DNA from: Micropruina sp.
GTDB taxonomy: Bacteria > Actinomycetota > Actinomycetes > Propionibacteriales > Propionibacteriaceae
NCBI GenBank assembly: GCA_016716635.1
Contig: JADJVZ010000013.1
Coordinates: forward strand, 372,001-436,000
DNA length: 64,000 bases
Reading direction: 5' to 3'
Position 1 is the stretch's first letter, and each line of letters opens with the position of its first letter. Below, piece by piece: positions 62,376 to 64,000 of this stretch. Below the pieces are notes generated by a model, which was not told the origin of the DNA, made no database searches, and was given only the letters and a program-made list of their open reading frames with translations. The translations under genes were made by a program, and so were the position numbers.

Positions 62376-63053
62376 ATGCCCTTCTGGACGCGTTACGACG
62401 ATCCAACCCCGCCGACTCCGAGGTCAGCCGCGAGGGATTTCGTCGTCCGGGGATTGCTGCCGTCCGTGGCGATCGGGGCGGCGAATGTCGCGCTCGGGCG
62501 CTGGCTGGTCCGCCGTGAGGGGTTGCGCGAGCGCGAAACGGAGATGATCCTGACGCTGCGCGGTGAGCGCACCCGCACGAAAGACGTCGTCGCCAAGGTG
62601 GCCTCGACCCTCACGGATGTCCCTGAAAGCGTCCTGCATGGGCTCATCGCGACAGCGCTGCTGCAGCGTGGCACCAAGCAATGGTGGGTGGCGGCGCTGC
62701 CTGGGGTGGCGCTTGTGCTCGAGGCCTGGATGTACGTGGCCGCGGGGGCGTTGGTGAATCGTCCCCGCCCGGACGTTCCCAAGCTCGACCATGAGCAGCC
62801 GACGTCGTCGTTCCCGTCCGGGCACCAGGGCGCCACGGTCGCGCTCGCGGTGGTCTATTGGGGCCTCGCCGGACGCGTCCAGAACCCCGCGCTGCGGACG
62901 GCGATTCGGACGGCCTGCGTCAGCTTCCCGGCGGTTCTCGGATGGTCGCGGACCTATGTCGGCATGCACTACCCCTCCGACGTGGCGGTCGGGACCGCGA
63001 ACGGCCTGGCGACGGGCCTCCTGGCCTGGAATTACCTCCGGCGCGACGCCTGA
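62376..63053 (+). CDS. PAP2-family membrane phosphatase
   Basis: 225 residues. PAP2 motifs in order are NRPRPDVPKL (KxxxxxxRP-like, with the first Lys replaced), SSFPSGHQGATVAL and GWSRTYVGMHYPSDVAVG. Several helices surround them. Dephosphorylates a lipid or undecaprenyl pyrophosphate outside the membrane. ATG 62376 rather than upstream in-frame ATGs because TAGGAT (62363-62368) lies 7 nt before it. Confidence 0.87.
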   Translation: MPFWTRYDDPTPPTPRSAARDFVVRGLLPSVAIGAANVALGRWLVRREGLRERETEMILTLRGERTRTKDVVAKVASTLTDVPESVLHGLIATALLQRGTKQWWVAALPGVALVLEAWMYVAAGALVNRPRPDVPKLDHEQPTSSFPSGHQGATVALAVVYWGLAGRVQNPALRTAIRTACVSFPAVLGWSRTYVGMHYPSDVAVGTANGLATGLLAWNYLRRDA

Positions 63054-63099
63054 ACAGCAACCGGGTGGGCCGCTATTCGAGCGTCGCGCCGAGGGTTGC

Positions 63100-63798
63100 T
63101 CAGCGGGGGATCAGGAGCAGTGCCGCCACGGTGAGGGCGCTGAATACCAGGTAGATCCACGGCTGTTTGCTGGTGAGGCTGCGGGCGAGGCGGAGCTCGG
63201 CGCTGTTGTCCGACACGGGCGACATGAGGGGATCGACGTCAAGGGGCGTCCGGAGTGCCAGCCAGAGTCCGACGAGCAAGAGCGTGACTCCGACGCCGAG
63301 CACCAGCCACGGCGACACTGTTCCCAGCACGGGTCCGGGAAGGGCGGCGAAGCCCACCGACGTCCCGACGACCACCACAAAGGGGATTGCGAGGAGCCAG
63401 GGGCGCGCCACGACGGCCGCCCACAGCCGGGGGCCGGCCACCGTGAGGGCTGCGATCGCGGCCGCCACCAGCACGGCGCCGATCAGGGGCGTGAGGCGCA
63501 CTTCAAAGGGCTGCCCGAGCCGGATCGGGAACGCCGCCGCCGTCGTCAGCAACATCCCGAAGAACCCACAGGCGTCACTCACCATGCGAGCTCGCGGGTA
63601 GGTCTGGGTCGGACGCTGGAACGGCAGGCTGTCGGCGTAGTCGCCGGGGTCGCCGAACGCCTCGAGGGGCGTCTCACCGCTCTCGGCGCAGTGGGCGCGG
63701 ACCTGTTCGAGGGCGTCCCCGATGTTAGTGCCGCTCACGTTCGCCGCCCGCAGCCGCAGCGTGAACTCGGTCTCCCAGGGGGTCAAGGTGGTGTTCAT
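63100..63798 (-). CDS. HAAS-like membrane protein paired with PadR
   Basis: 232 residues. A soluble N-terminus (ETEFTLRLRAANVSGTNIGDALEQVRAH) is followed by four or five helices from about 75. Such DUF1700/HAAS-type proteins are encoded after PadR genes and help sense envelope state; the function here is inferred. ATG 63798 has GGAG 6 nt upstream and overlaps the PadR stop (ATGA). Confidence 0.8.
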   Translation of the reverse strand: MNTTLTPWETEFTLRLRAANVSGTNIGDALEQVRAHCAESGETPLEAFGDPGDYADSLPFQRPTQTYPRARMVSDACGFFGMLLTTAAAFPIRLGQPFEVRLTPLIGAVLVAAAIAALTVAGPRLWAAVVARPWLLAIPFVVVVGTSVGFAALPGPVLGTVSPWLVLGVGVTLLLVGLWLALRTPLDVDPLMSPVSDNSAELRLARSLTSKQPWIYLVFSALTVAALLLIPR

Positions 63799-64000
63799 CG
63801 GATCTCCTTCAGGGGGTTGAGGTAGGAGGTGGTGAGGGTCGCGAAGCGCGACCATTCGGCGGTCAGGCGTTCAAGTTCGGCGCGGCCTGCGTCGTTGAGC
63901 TCGAAGAACTTGCGTCCGGGTCCGCCGTCGCCGGGCTGCCAGGACGTCGTGACGAGCCCGGACTCCTCAAGGCGCGTGAGGAGCGGGTAAAGCGTGCCGC
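63795..64000 (-). CDS. PadR-family regulator, C-terminal part (cut by window)
   Basis: Visible residues begin GTLYPLLTRLEESGLVTTSW, the winged-helix signature of PadR (recognition helix and wing), followed by GRKFFELNDAGRAELERLTAEW. The N-terminus lies beyond position 64000. Its stop overlaps the start of the membrane-protein gene, so both are one operon. Confidence 0.88.
   Translation of the reverse strand, partial: GTLYPLLTRLEESGLVTTSWQPGDGGPGRKFFELNDAGRAELERLTAEWSRFATLTTSYLNPLKEIR

Overview
The window is high-GC actinobacterial chromosome, probably from a Propionibacteriaceae relative. That placement is an inference from gene content: an actinobacterial FolP2-type pteroate synthase-like protein, two DinB-fold proteins, two Scy/DivIVA-like coiled-coil proteins, a LytR-CpsA-Psr protein, a cholesterol-oxidase-like GMC enzyme and tryptophanase. 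About two dozen genes have a TANNNT-like -10 hexamer only 6-8 nt before the start codon and no Shine-Dalgarno sequence, so leaderless transcription looks common. No rRNA, tRNA or CRISPR array was seen.

Layout. 1-4.3 kb: folP2-like gene, a Pro/Gln/Gly-repeat membrane protein and a DHA2-type drug exporter. 4.4-10.2 kb: an IS1182-like element, a 1.3 kb almost pure G/C block that looks like an assembly artefact, a DUF389 membrane protein and an IS110-family element. 10.2-19 kb: amidohydrolase, relics of an IS1634-like transposase, lipoprotein, MFS transporter behind a 24-codon leader ORF, a macrodomain protein with a degenerate relative upstream, and a ClC-type channel. 19-30 kb: tnaA with a divergent YheO/DauR-type regulator, CPBP protease, a two-component system, a CtaG-like membrane protein, an amino-acid ABC transporter operon, and aldo/keto reductase with an MmyB-type regulator. 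30-45 kb: secreted S53 peptidase, LCP protein, NrtR-like NUDIX regulator, DinB proteins, the two coiled-coil genes, thrC, and the lrp/ald divergent pair. 45-64 kb: second IS1182-like copy, TetR, two GNATs, a DUF6421-like/SDR pair, threonine aldolase, serine hydrolase, SRPBCC, GMC oxidoreductase, a broken HepT/MntA module, nhaA, patatin, acyP, an ACT-domain protein, PAP2, and a PadR/HAAS-like pair cut by the window end.

The most unusual structure is a family of about 68-bp intergenic palindromes, each carrying two direct and two inverted copies of TTGCTGGCG around a GATATATC centre. There are six loci, and three are interrupted by insertion sequences. Both IS1182-like copies sit at the exact TATA centre, with a 4-bp target duplication. 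The IS110 element sits in the outer arm, and its 236-nt non-coding left end carries short matches to the target and to its own ends, as expected of a bridge RNA. A second palindrome family (GTGTGAG ... CTCACAC) occurs at three loci.
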